A DNA stretch of 64,000 nt from Datnioides undecimradiatus. Taxonomy: Eukaryota > Chordata > Actinopteri > Lobotiformes > Datnioididae. The notes under the pieces are model-generated. The model did no database searches. It saw only the letters and a program-made list of their open reading frames with translations, and had not been told where the DNA came from. The position numbers were made by a program, and so were the translations under genes. The stretch is taken from contig WARS01000007.1 of the NCBI GenBank assembly GCA_008933995.1, positions 8,983,676 through 9,047,675 of the forward strand, in the 5' to 3' direction. This document shows, piece by piece, positions 13,008-23,239 of this stretch; the stretch's first letter is position 1; every line of letters begins with the position of its first letter.

Positions 13008-16000
13008 AAAACAATTACATTACTTCTGCCCTGCTGAAAGATGTTAATGTTGGATGGCTGTTTTTAAATCAACAAAACTCAACAGCTTCTGGTCTGGTGG
13101 ATCTGGTATCAGGAGATTATTAGTTTTGCTTAGCACAAAGAGTGGAAGCAGGCAGCTAGCCTGACCTGACGCCACCTGAAGCTCCCTTATTAACCCCTTG
13201 TATCTTGCTTGCATAATCCACGCACAAACACACATTATAAACACAGTTCAGTTTGTAATTTTAGTTGTGTACGTTAGACCTGCATAACTCTAATAAGATA
13301 CGTGTTTTCAATCCATCTCACCCTGCGTTCAGTCTTCATGCTAAGCTAGGCTAGCCACATCCTTAAGGTTGCTCCGTGTTTACACACAGGCATTAAATAG
13401 GCATTTTTCCCAGAAAATACTCTGACATGTGACATAGGAAAAATTCAACAAGGAATAACTGAACGGATGATGGATGAATTCCATTTTAGCTCCTTCAGTT
13501 TCAGGATCGCTATTGTCATACTGTTGCACTCTTGAACACACACACACCACACCACGTTCACTACAATGGTGAACACATATATTTTTAATACTATGACATG
13601 CAAAATGTTTATCGAGCTTTTGATCTACTCTTGAAAAAGAAATTAACTGCTAAAAATGGCAAATGACTCCTTTAAACAGTCCTATTTTAAAGGAAGATAA
13701 TTTTTTTTTGCAGGAAGCTTACTGTTAACTCTGTCTTCACCATACTCACCTGCAAAGTAGAAGTCATATATTACATTATACATGAGTGTAGTTCGGCTGG
13801 ATAATCGCAGTATGGAGTAAGGAAAATGTGTATTTAGGTAATCTACGTAGGTATCTGCCTGTATATGCAAAACTATGATGCTAAAATAAATACACAGCTG
13901 AAGACGAGCCTGAACGGCAGTTACTGTGGCTGGCTGTACATAACTAACACTGTCAAAGATGGTTTATTTGTCATTTTACAATGAAGCAGTGATTAAAGAA
14001 GTACTCAGATATTTTATTAAAGTAAAAGTAACATCACATAACAACATAATTTCCTCTAATAACAAAAACACACTGTAGAAATTGTCTGTTTGAAGTAAAA
14101 GGTCTGCATTCATAATTTTACTTAAGTACAAACTATTAGCAACAAAATATAATATACACTACATACACTACAAAAAGTGAAAGAACTTGTGATTCAAGAT
14201 GTCCCATTTTAGAATAATGTGTTAATAATTATATTACTTAATTATAATGACTGATTTATTAATACACACGTTAATTTAATGCTGCAGCTGATAAAGGTAC
14301 AGTGTTTTTTTCACTAAATAAGCTCTAACCCTAACCATTTCTCTCTCTTGGATCATTTTATCTTATCTATAATATTACATAATAATTCATTTGTTGATTA
14401 TACTTTGAATTTTTAATCTGAATCTTAAAAGTGACCAAAGTTATCAAATAAATGTCGAGCTCAAATGTCCTTTTAAGCATCACTCTGAAACTCTGGCCTG
14501 TGAGGGTTGATTTCCTATCCTGAGATGTTTGTTACGCATGAGCCCTGGTCCCCTTCCTCTTTCCCAGAGGATGGACTCTGCGGATTTTAATGACCATGTG
14601 AACTTTGTTTCAGCATCAGAACAAGCTTTACATTTTTTTTAGCTCAACAACTGTTAAGACGCTTAAGCTCTAAGAGAAGCTAAATCATCAGTATGCTAAC
14701 TGTTCTGTCCAACACTTCCATATAGTGGCTGTATTGAACACTGCTGTGGGGGGGACTTGCTGACTAACTACACCTAACGTCAAACCTTCCTTCCACATAT
14801 CTGAACTGTCTGCTTTCCTCAATTGAGTCTTTATTTACGTGCTTATTTTCCTTGTCGTTCTGTATTTTTTGTCGCTGGTTGTGTGTCCACTTAAAAAGAA
14901 TGTTTCTGTTTTCTGCAGACTTCTGTGTGGGAGGGGTCAGTGCTGCTGTTATCTTTGGTACAAAAACTGCAGCACAAACACAAAACAACGCACACAGACA
15001 TGCGTACGTGCGCAGAGGCATGCCGGCGCACACACACTTGAACCCTCTCTCTCTCACACACACATGCACACAAAGCGCACACACACACACGCGCGGCTAG
15101 TCTGATCTGTGTAGGCGGAGCACATTACTGCAGTAACACTGGTCTGTCTGTTAGCTTGGCTTAAACCGTGGTCACAGATAAGGCGTCTGTTAGAATTACA
15201 TAAGTCAACACTTCAAACATAGTACTGGTCAACTGGTTGCCACAGTTTTGAATCATTGCTGGTAACCATAGCATCAGTACTGACGTTTTGGCCTTTACTA
15301 ATAAGACAAATCCTGACTGAGTCCTGGTTTGGTCCTGCGTTCGTGTGTGTGCATCAGCTGACAGAGATTGGATGATCATTCAAATTTAATTAGATAGGTT
15401 CCACAACATGTTAATGAGTCCCGTCTGCTCACAGCAAGATTTGTTTGGTCGGAAAATGCAGCTTAAAATGATCAAAGTGATGCAGCCGATTGAAGAACTG
15501 ATGGCAAAATTTTACAAGACATTGAATATTTACCACTGTTGCCAAGACAAGGCTGTCCGAGACAAAACAAGGATATGTCTGAGTCCAAAACACCCATGGG
15601 ACAGACGTCAGAGACAGATGTCTACACAGTGGAAGCAAGTCCACGTCAGAACACCCGCTAAACTGAGACATATGGGAGTAAAACTGGCCACAGCGCATCA
15701 ATGAGAAACAAGTCAGAGTCAAACAACTACAAGATCAAGTTTGATTTGGATCCAGGATAGTTCAGGATAATAGAAAAATGTCTTAAGCTTGGACTTAAGT
15801 TCTGCTGCCCTGGTATATAAACAGTATACTTTCACGTGAATGATTAGAGGAGAAGAATACAGACTGAAAGATCAGCAATCAGTAGACGGGGTTTCACACA
15901 CATACACAACACTCTTCCTCTTCAGAGAATGAGTGTTTGTCAACTGACCTGCTGAACTGTGAACCTGTTGCAGGAAGAGCAATGTTAATCTGATAATCTG

Positions 16001-17182
16001 ATAACACACAACACAACACGACCACGGCCACAGCCTTCCCCCACAGGTGTGATCCATCAGCGTTACCTTGGCCAAGCTCAGCGGGTCATGTCGGAGTCTC
16101 TGTTTGTTCTTCTGCAGTTTTCCAGGCATCATCTTTCCTGTCCGGAAGTCGAAACATCCCAAATCCACTGTGTTTCCAAGGTAACGGGACAACTGAGGTT
16201 TACTCCTGAACTTCTTCCCTGAAGGACTGAAGGAGGGCAGGAAACAGGAAAATGTCAGATAGTGTGATTAATACCTTAATTTTGGATATCCAAAAAGATC
16301 CTTCACAGTCTCAAATAAATGACGTAATTTGATGAAGTGGTAGTATTACCAGACCAAACTGAATTCTATGAGTCTTAAACTAAAGGCTGACAGACGTAGG
16401 GTCACAGCTGGAAGAGTAAATTAGAGTCCATGTCCAGCATTGTTGTATTAGTCCTTTAACTAGTCATCAATATAATACAAATCAGTACAACGAGAATCCA
16501 CTGAAGTTGAACTAAAGCCTCATTTTATTTTCAAATGTTTGGATCATCTGCATTAATGTTTATCTGTCACGCAACACTGGGTAAACTCTTCATCCAGTAA
16601 GTAATTAATGTAGATTTGTCATTACTACACGCAGGCAACACCCATAATCACTTGCCTGACAGATGCAACCATAGAAACAGCTCCTACAAGGGCCGTAACG
16701 GTTTGTGTATTCATGACGGACCATCTCAGTGGGAGCGGGAGTGTCACGGTCCCAAGGACAAGAGCCTAAGCTTACTCTGTATTGAGAACAGCCTAATCAG
16801 TCAGCTGTGACATCACATCTGACACCGGCAGCAACCGTCCAGCACTTCCTCATTCATCGTTCCGCACCAACACACGTGACGTGTAATTCAATACATGTGA
16901 GGACCCTCATTGACATACAGTAATACATCCCCTTTCCCTTAACTTTAACAGAAGCCTAATTCTAACCTTGAACATAAAACCAAACCTTAAGCCTCAAACA
17001 GCCATGTGAGGTGCGGACCAGACAATATGTGCTCACTTCCTAAAAAAAGGGCCTCAGTGTCTCTGAAGGTATTGAAGTGTACTCGGTCCCCACAAAGATA
17101 GAAGTACAGGAGCAGAAGCGACACACAGTCGTTCAGCTGTGTCTGACATGTAGGTCAGCGGCAACAAAGCAAAGATCAGAGG

Positions 17183-17229
<47 letters not shown>

Positions 17230-19801
17230 TGTGCGTGTGTGAGCGTAAAAACATTCAAACTGACACACAGGTCCTGAGAAGCCCTGAATCAGAACTGAAA
17301 TTTAAATGTGTGTTTTTGAATTAAGCTCCTAAAAACAATGTGAGTTTGTAAAGATGGAAGCAGCGGAGGCCCCAGCAGGGTGTTGCTGCTCTTCCAGTAA
17401 GTCAACGTGCTGACTGGTCTCCTTACTGGAACTGATGAGTCACATTACAAAGCAAACTGAAAGTAAAGGCGAGCCTCAGCTCTGAACTGCTGATCTCCTT
17501 CATGTTAAAGGTTCAGGATGTGACGGCGCTCAGATGTTTCTGACTCTGAGCTGTTAATCTGATTGAGCCGTGCCTCTGCCGCCGATCAACAGGAAGAGTC
17601 TCTGAAAAGAGCCGACAGCTCCGCGCCGTCACAGCCTCACCGCAGACCTGCACCAGGAGTGACATCATTTCCTGTACCACTTAATGCAGCAGTAGTTAGT
17701 GAAGATACAGAATTAGGAAATGCGTAAATGCTAAAACTTCATGCTGAACTTTTGATCTGCTTCAGAAAAGAGTAAACTGCAATGTAATGTTTAATGAAGA
17801 GAAAACCAGGGAGACAGACAGACAGACATACGGTAGTTAAACGCTGACATTGCTGCCTTGAATCTTGTTTTATGGAATCTAAAAATAAATTGCTCTAAGC
17901 TTCATTGGACGAATGCATTGTGCAAGATAAGTGCATAATGAATGAAACAGAAACAGAACTGATGCTCCAACTTCATCGTAACTGATGTTTTTTCATTATT
18001 ATCATTATGGGAGTGCTCTTGTGATTAAGGCCTGCACTTCCATAGATGTTACTTGTGAGTAACAGTGACTGGGGGTAAAAAGGTCATAATCCTGACTTTT
18101 AGTCCAAATGCGTTTTGTCTTTAATTTTTTTTAAATGTGATTGAAAGTAACGCTTGTGATTGCTTACAGAATGCAGTTCTACAATATTTATAGATTACAG
18201 ATGTGTATTTTTGCTCAAAATTAATACTTCAGCTATAACACTTAAGATTTGCATGTATTTGCAGTAATAATTCAATCTATTCTGTAATGAGCTCTCTATA
18301 GCAGGTTTTATCACGAGTGGCAGATTCCGGCACTCATAATGCTAACTGTTGACGTACTTCTTAATCCAGAAAAACACATGTATTTATTGGGCTGCGCTGT
18401 AAAAACATATACCAGTTTCTCTTCTGTTGTGTTTTCGACTAAACCGATTTTCAAGAAGGAACATTTCGTCATGTGTGCTGCCAATTCAACCAGGACTGAA
18501 ACCTTTGAAGTAATCTGAATCAATGTAATGACCAGGTTGTTGTTTTATTGATCATCCATGTAATCCTTTAGTCCATCATTTGAACAACTGACACTTAGCT
18601 TCAGGGCCACTCGTTTTTCCAGGCTGTACCCCTTAACTTTGCTAAAGGCTACATATGCTACGCTCACTAAACAGCACTAATGTGTAGCTTCAGCTAGCCC
18701 CAGTGTCTGCTCTAGCATTTATAAAGGTAGCCGTTTTACACAGTACCTGCTGCTGAAATCTTAAGTCGCTCATGACATGCTCTTTCATATAGCATACAGC
18801 AATGGCATGAGAATAGTCAGCAGTGGCTTACGTCTATAAGAAGAGTCATGTTGGCGGGGAGTGGTATGGGCCAGTCAAATTGCAGAGACATATGGGACAT
18901 ATGACAAGAACCAACATATGATATTGAAAGTAATGTGACTTATCATCAGTATGCAGGCAGAGAGTGAATGTCAAACAGTTTTTAAGCATATGTCATTAGA
19001 TCAGCAGCTGTATACTAAAAACCAATGAACAGCGTGTACAGATATCGTTGGTATCAATAAATGTTTTTTTATTATATTTATTGTTGTGTTGCATGTTCCT
19101 AATGTTTTATGTCTCATTTTAAACGTAAAGCACATGGTGTTGCTCTTTAATGAAATGTGCTCTATTAATAAAGCTGCCTTGCTTTGCCAATAGATAACTT
19201 CAACCTGTCAGAAGTGGTATTATGACACCAAAGCAGGAAGGGCACACCATAAGCCACTTTTTAAATCTCAGCCTCAATAATACTGGAAGAATTACATAAA
19301 ATATAAAGGAGGGACCTCAGGAGTTAAATACTGGCTGCTGCCCTGTTGACAACCATAGAGCCACTGTGTGAAGCCCTACAGGGATATTAATTGTATATAT
19401 ATATTGGATATTATATGGTTATTAGTGAAAATCGTAATAATGTGTGTGTGAACTGGCATTGTGTTGAGTACTACAGAAACCACCTACAATGAAGTTACAA
19501 AATGTAACGTAACGCTACAATGTAACTTCTCTGACAGTGACTGAACCACTCATCACTTTGATCAGCAGCACTGTGTTTCAGAACGGATGACAGTCAGAGT
19601 TAAAGTCAATAACCAGCGGTTGACTAATAGATCGCCGGTTTACTGTGTGGCCGGACTGATCAGTGACTGATCGATGAGTGTGACCGAGTACCTGTAGTAG
19701 TAAACGTCGCTCTTTCCAGCGCTCAGTCCGGACTTCCTGATCACTTCTTCTTTCTTCCAGCCGGGCGGCAGAGCGGGACAGTCCGTCCTCTTCCTCTCCA
19801 T
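5604..19801 (-). CDS. mbd2: Methyl-CpG-binding domain protein 2 (short form)
   Basis: Six coding exons on the minus strand: 19801-19692, 16226-16067, 12520-12380, 11012-10922, 10817-10640 and 5721-5604, giving 265 aa. All junctions are GT-AG and phase-consistent. The protein is a reader of methylated CpG that recruits the NuRD deacetylase complex. Residues ~8-75 form the MBD, with SGLSAGKSDVYYYSPSGKKF spanning the exon 1/2 junction. The middle has the conserved disordered stretch with RQTASIFKQPVTKV. The C-terminus keeps the coiled-coil region (TVTDEHIREQE, SLEEALMAD) that binds GATAD2. The residues match MBD2 better than mammalian MBD3, and las2 lies next door as in human 18q21. The N-terminus, MERKR directly before the MBD, is MBD3-like; the long Arg-Gly region of mammalian MBD2 is absent. 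An ATG one codon upstream is an alternative start. The acidic MBD3 tail is missing. Confidence 0.93.
6730..7645 (+). repeat. ~0.9-kb polypurine tract in mbd2 intron 5
   Basis: The plus strand is almost entirely A and G over about 900 bases (GGAGGA, GAGAGA and AAGGAAGG-type words with few pyrimidines). The mbd2 transcript would therefore carry a very long polypyrimidine tract. A (CA)n array at 7711-7753 follows closely. Any open frames here reflect the base composition, not coding. Confidence 0.9.
7711..7753. repeat. (CA)n microsatellite
   Basis: An uninterrupted run of about 21 CA units within mbd2 intron 5, next to the polypurine tract. Confidence 0.95.
8290..8562 (+). mobile_element. LINE (L2-like) 3' tail common in fish
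   Basis: The stretch contains the block AAGGAAGTCTTTCCTTGCCA, the block GACCTGCTCTGTTTGTGAAG, and a terminal GCGCTATATAAATAAAACTG followed by AATTGG. I recognise this ordered set as the 3' untranslated tail of a very abundant teleost LINE, probably of the L2 group. It is a 5'-truncated copy with no coding part, lying in mbd2 intron 5 in antisense to the gene. Confidence 0.75.
9540..9760 (+). mobile_element. Possible degenerate retroelement tail
   Basis: CCTGCCCTGGACGGACCCCT, an AATAAA at about 9708 and a downstream GAGTGTCTGCGCATGAG resemble ends of dispersed retroelements in fish genomes. No coding part, target duplication or boundary could be defined. It is listed as an old fragment of uncertain class. 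Confidence 0.3.
10826..10867. repeat. (GA)n microsatellite at mbd2 exon 5 acceptor
   Basis: A GA run of about 20 units. On the mbd2 strand it reads (CT)n and ends only a few bases before the TTTGCAG acceptor of exon 5, so it forms the polypyrimidine tract of that splice site. Confidence 0.95.
11238..11770. promoter_or_regulatory. Candidate conserved element in mbd2 intron 3
   Basis: This stretch differs from its repeat-rich surroundings. It is free of simple repeats, has high sequence complexity, and clusters transcription-factor-like words: TAATTA at 11392, a full MEF2-type CTATTTATAG at 11503-11512, and PBX-type TGATTGAT at 11590-11597. A 139-codon open frame also crosses it on the plus strand, but its product resembles nothing I know. 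An intronic enhancer is my preferred reading; this is inference without an alignment. Confidence 0.35.
12271..12363. repeat. (TG)n microsatellite beside mbd2 exon 3 donor
   Basis: About 45 TG units with three small interruptions. On the mbd2 strand this is a (CA)n tract starting about 12 bases inside intron 3, directly after the GTGAGAAG donor. Confidence 0.95.
14990..15093. repeat. CA-rich simple-sequence cluster
   Basis: Short interrupted CA, CACG and CACATG runs in mbd2 intron 2. Overlapping open frames here (products rich in Cys/Val or His/Thr) are artefacts of the repeat. Confidence 0.8.
16880..17242. repeat. Dispersed fish repeat ending in (TG)n
   Basis: ATGTGAGGACCCTCATTGAC, then a CCCTTAACTTTAACAGAAGC stretch, then CCCCACAAAGATAGAAGTAC followed by a (TG)n run at 17185-17226. 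I recognise this order (GAGGACC, ACCCTAACC-like, GTCCTCACAAAGATAG-like, then CA/TG) as a repeat scattered widely in teleost genomes. It lies in mbd2 intron 1 and contains no coding sequence. Confidence 0.6.
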
Positions 19802-20181
19802 CATCACACACTCACCGATCCCACGATTGGGCTCCGATCTGATCAATCGATTACTGAGTAAACACCGATGGGGCTCCTCCGGACAAACAGCGTGGTAGCA
19901 AACCCAGCGGAGCAGCAGCAGCAGCCCGGGCGGACCGACGTCACGGACGTTACGTTAACGGCGGCTCCCCCTCCCTCCGCCCCGGCTGTTTACGGTGGTT
20001 ATTTGAAATAAGAATAAAAAACTGTCCCGGTTCAGTCGAAGTGCAGAAGTGTTCCGGGTTTAACTGCCTCTAGGTCCGGGTAAAGCTCAGTTTTACCTCC
20101 GTGGAGGACCAACGGCTCATCTGATCTGAACTGAACTGAACTGGACCAACGGCAGGCTGTGACGTCTGCGATATCACACAT

Positions 20182-20220
<39 letters not shown>

Positions 20221-20265
20221 GAGAGCTAGAGGGAGAGAGTGAGAGAGAGAAAGAGAGAGAGATCT
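19802..20265 (-). promoter_or_regulatory. mbd2: mbd2 promoter / 5' untranslated region
   Basis: The region upstream of the mbd2 start is richer in G+C and CpG than the rest of the window (19,900-20,170), as expected of a CpG-island promoter. It includes a near-CRE word CGACGTCACG near 19,935. A (GA)n array occupies about 20,189-20,263. The exact transcription start cannot be placed. Confidence 0.55.
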
Positions 20266-20269
20266 TAGA

Positions 20270-22150
20270 TCGTCTATTGTGAAGGATTAACCTCTCAGTT
20301 GTGGTCTAAGTAAAACGTTCCCAATGAGTGCCAATTACACGGGGGCTCAGAGGCCGCGACTAGTCAAGGTTGCATTTTTGTCTTAGGATCACACATTATG
20401 TAGAAATGGTCAAGTGTGTTAACTGAATTGACTTGGGGTTTGTTTGCTTGTTTGTTTTAAGATATTACAACTATCTTGATAAACAAACCAACATTTATAA
20501 CCACCTGACATTTGGTATTGTTTTAACTGGTGGTTAAATCTGCCTATTATATATACATATATAACTTTGCAATATAAAAATAAAAAAATAATTGAATTAA
20601 GTTGAAATGTCATGTAAATCAAGCATTACTTGACATTTTGCTTTTTGTTGATGTTGTTTTGTTCTAATTTACAAAATACCTTGCATGTTTTGACTTTTCA
20701 ATTGCAAACCAGTCCGTTTGACAGCAAATTACATTTTTGATTTGTTCAGTATGGGGTTTTTTTTTTTTTCTTTTCGTGGTGGGGCCACTTTTGATGGTCT
20801 GTGTGACTGTGTCTGGTGTGACTTTGGGGACTGGACTTTGAGGCAGAGTGATCACTCGCTGCTTTTTTCCATCACACCGCTCTATGCCACCACTGACGTC
20901 ACAGGCTCTGGCCTGTAGCAGCCATGATCACTGGAAGACGGGACTGTGGATAGCGGAAGTGAGCTTCGTTGCAGAAGGTTTGAATTGTTGTATATTGACG
21001 TGCCGGTTTTAGATTTACTTTTTTGATTCATTTAACGAACTAGACGTTGCATTCCCGGAATATTTATTATTAAAAGTTATATCTGCTATCGTCAGTCTTA
21101 CACAGTTTCCTACAATCTGACAGGATAACAGGGAGGGCAACAGCATGGAGTTTAGTGAGAAAGAATGCAACTGATTAGAGGAGGGAGAGAGCGGGTAAAA
21201 ATAAAATGCCTATTGGACACACTGGGAGAAGGGCAGTACAGAGGGTGATATGGCAAAGGATTTTTATTAGTTTATGAACAGTTATGATTCCAAGTAACGA
21301 AGTGCAAAATAGAGAAAAAGAACATCAGATTATTTGAATGCAGGCCTGTTGAGCTGTGTTACAATGAGCTGGACAGGTGTACTCAAGCATTAGTATAGGT
21401 ACAGCTACTACTCATGAATATTTGCTCTCTGAACTCCTGTTCCCAAATTCAAGAATGAATTTCATGTGTGTCCCTACACAACAAACTGTAGGAAAACCAT
21501 GAAAAAAGCAATTGCCTAATTTAATTAAAGCGCTTTCAAAATCAGATGGGAATGGCATAGTGTGTTGGATAATGCAATAAACCTATATATTTAACTCAAA
21601 ATGAAGCAGAAATGTTTATATAGGGAAACACCTCCACATAGTAACAATCAGAGGAAAAACTGGTCACAATAACCTTAACAGTACAGTTTCCATCATGGGA
21701 AGCAATCAGCAATTAATTGAAATAATTAATGAAAAGACATAGTGGATATCGTGTTGTGGTTACCACATCACGACTGTGTTGCAGGACAATGTCACTGTAA
21801 ACTCATTTGACGCCTCTTCAGTTGGCCAACAGTATTTTCAGCTGAGCTGAGGCTGTTGGCTGACAGCAGTGTGTTAGTTTAACGTCTTCAGAATCACTCG
21901 TCCACACAGGCTATACGCTACATCTCCCTAAAACAATGATTAAAAGTTTGGGTCAATTTTTTTCAGTGACCAACCTGTAATACAACAGGACCTATAATAT
22001 AAGTACGCCAAGAGTGCTTCTTTTAATTCGGCATGAGACACGTGCAGTAATCGTATTGTATTTTAAAGCGATTTCTGTCGGTAGATTGCATAAACTCTTA
22101 CTATGTCAGTCGTCTAAGTCTAATAACCATGAATAGGTTTAAATGATTGA
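20270..22150. other. Intergenic region between mbd2 and las2
   Basis: No coding exon seen. It holds a perfect palindromic CRE (TGACGTCA, 20894-20901) in a locally GC-richer patch at about 20,870-20,960 that might be a further start site or enhancer. The rest is AT-rich unique sequence. Confidence 0.5.
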
Positions 22151-22171
22151 TTTTTGAATGGGGTTTGGTCG

Positions 22172-22366
22172 TGACGTCACTGGCGGAAACCATCTGAGCT
22201 AAACTGATTCCAGACCAGCTAACTGAGAGTTAGCTTTACCCCGGGAGCCTTAAATTTTTTGTTTGGATCAGAGGGAGACCTTTTTGCAGTACAAGTTACT
22301 GTGTTTTACTTTTATTTTGGTAGAGCTTTGGTTTAGGGACATTTGCACTGTGATCTTTTAAACGGG
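22172..22366 (+). promoter_or_regulatory. las2: las2 promoter and non-coding first exon
   Basis: GTGACGTCAC, a perfect palindromic cAMP-response element, lies at 22171-22180. About 190 bases further on is a strong donor (AAACGG followed by GTAAGT at about 22,365). That donor would pair with the TTTGCCAG acceptor at 23,231-23,238, just before the start codon. The first exon boundary on the left is inferred. Confidence 0.5.
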
Positions 22367-23239
22367 TAAGTTAATTTAGTGCTGCCAAGTCGAAACTTAA
22401 TACCAGTTACGTCAGCGAGTTTTTTTAAGTTAACTTAAGCTTAAGAACTTGAGATTTTGTCAAAATGTTAAATCAGCCCTGTTGTGGAAGGTACTATAAA
22501 CAATTCATGTAATCAGACACCTCTAAACATCTACCGTTGTGTAACAAATCACTTATTACTGTAACGTTAACTGTTTATTATCTGCATTGCGTCTTGATTG
22601 TTGTTTAGCTATGTTAGCTAACTGTTTGCTAGGCTAAAGCCAAATTAGCAAACAAACGTCGGTCAGTTTTTCTATCATTACAGCTTGAACTTGATATTGA
22701 CAGGCTTTACCTTGAAGTTAGGGCAAGCAAACGAGCCAAAGTCACTTGAAAGAACACTGACACGTATTCTAAGGGGCTATCAATCCATGGCTAACGTGTG
22801 TGTGTCTCAATTTCAGCCTAAACATTCAAGTCATTAACTAGAAAATTCGTCAAATGCACCGGTTTGTTAGCTGTGTGGTTTACTCGCACCAGACTGTGTT
22901 CTCCATCGGACTGGCTCTTCTGATATGCGATGCTAATTATAGGATCACAAATTTTGGCAGCTGTTATGTATCAGTTGTGACCTATAGATAGTAGCAATAC
23001 AGTGGTCTAACACATTAGCAAAGGAAGAAAATAGCCTCTCCTCTATGCCCGTGTTTGTTTTATTTATAAATGCTGCCTGGGGGGCTAAACAGCCGTTTGT
23101 GAATTTTATTTTTGGATTTGTGAATGTAAACACATCTTCCACCACTGTTAACATATTTACTCTCCTCTGCAGCATCCCACCAGGTTTTTCTTCGTGACTT
23201 ATTCATATTGTTGTTGTTTTTGTTGTCATTTTTGCCAGC

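Noticed and set aside
5604-19801. Naming the MBD gene mbd3
   Set aside because: The MERKR start is MBD3-like, but residue matches across the protein and the neighbouring las2 favour mbd2.
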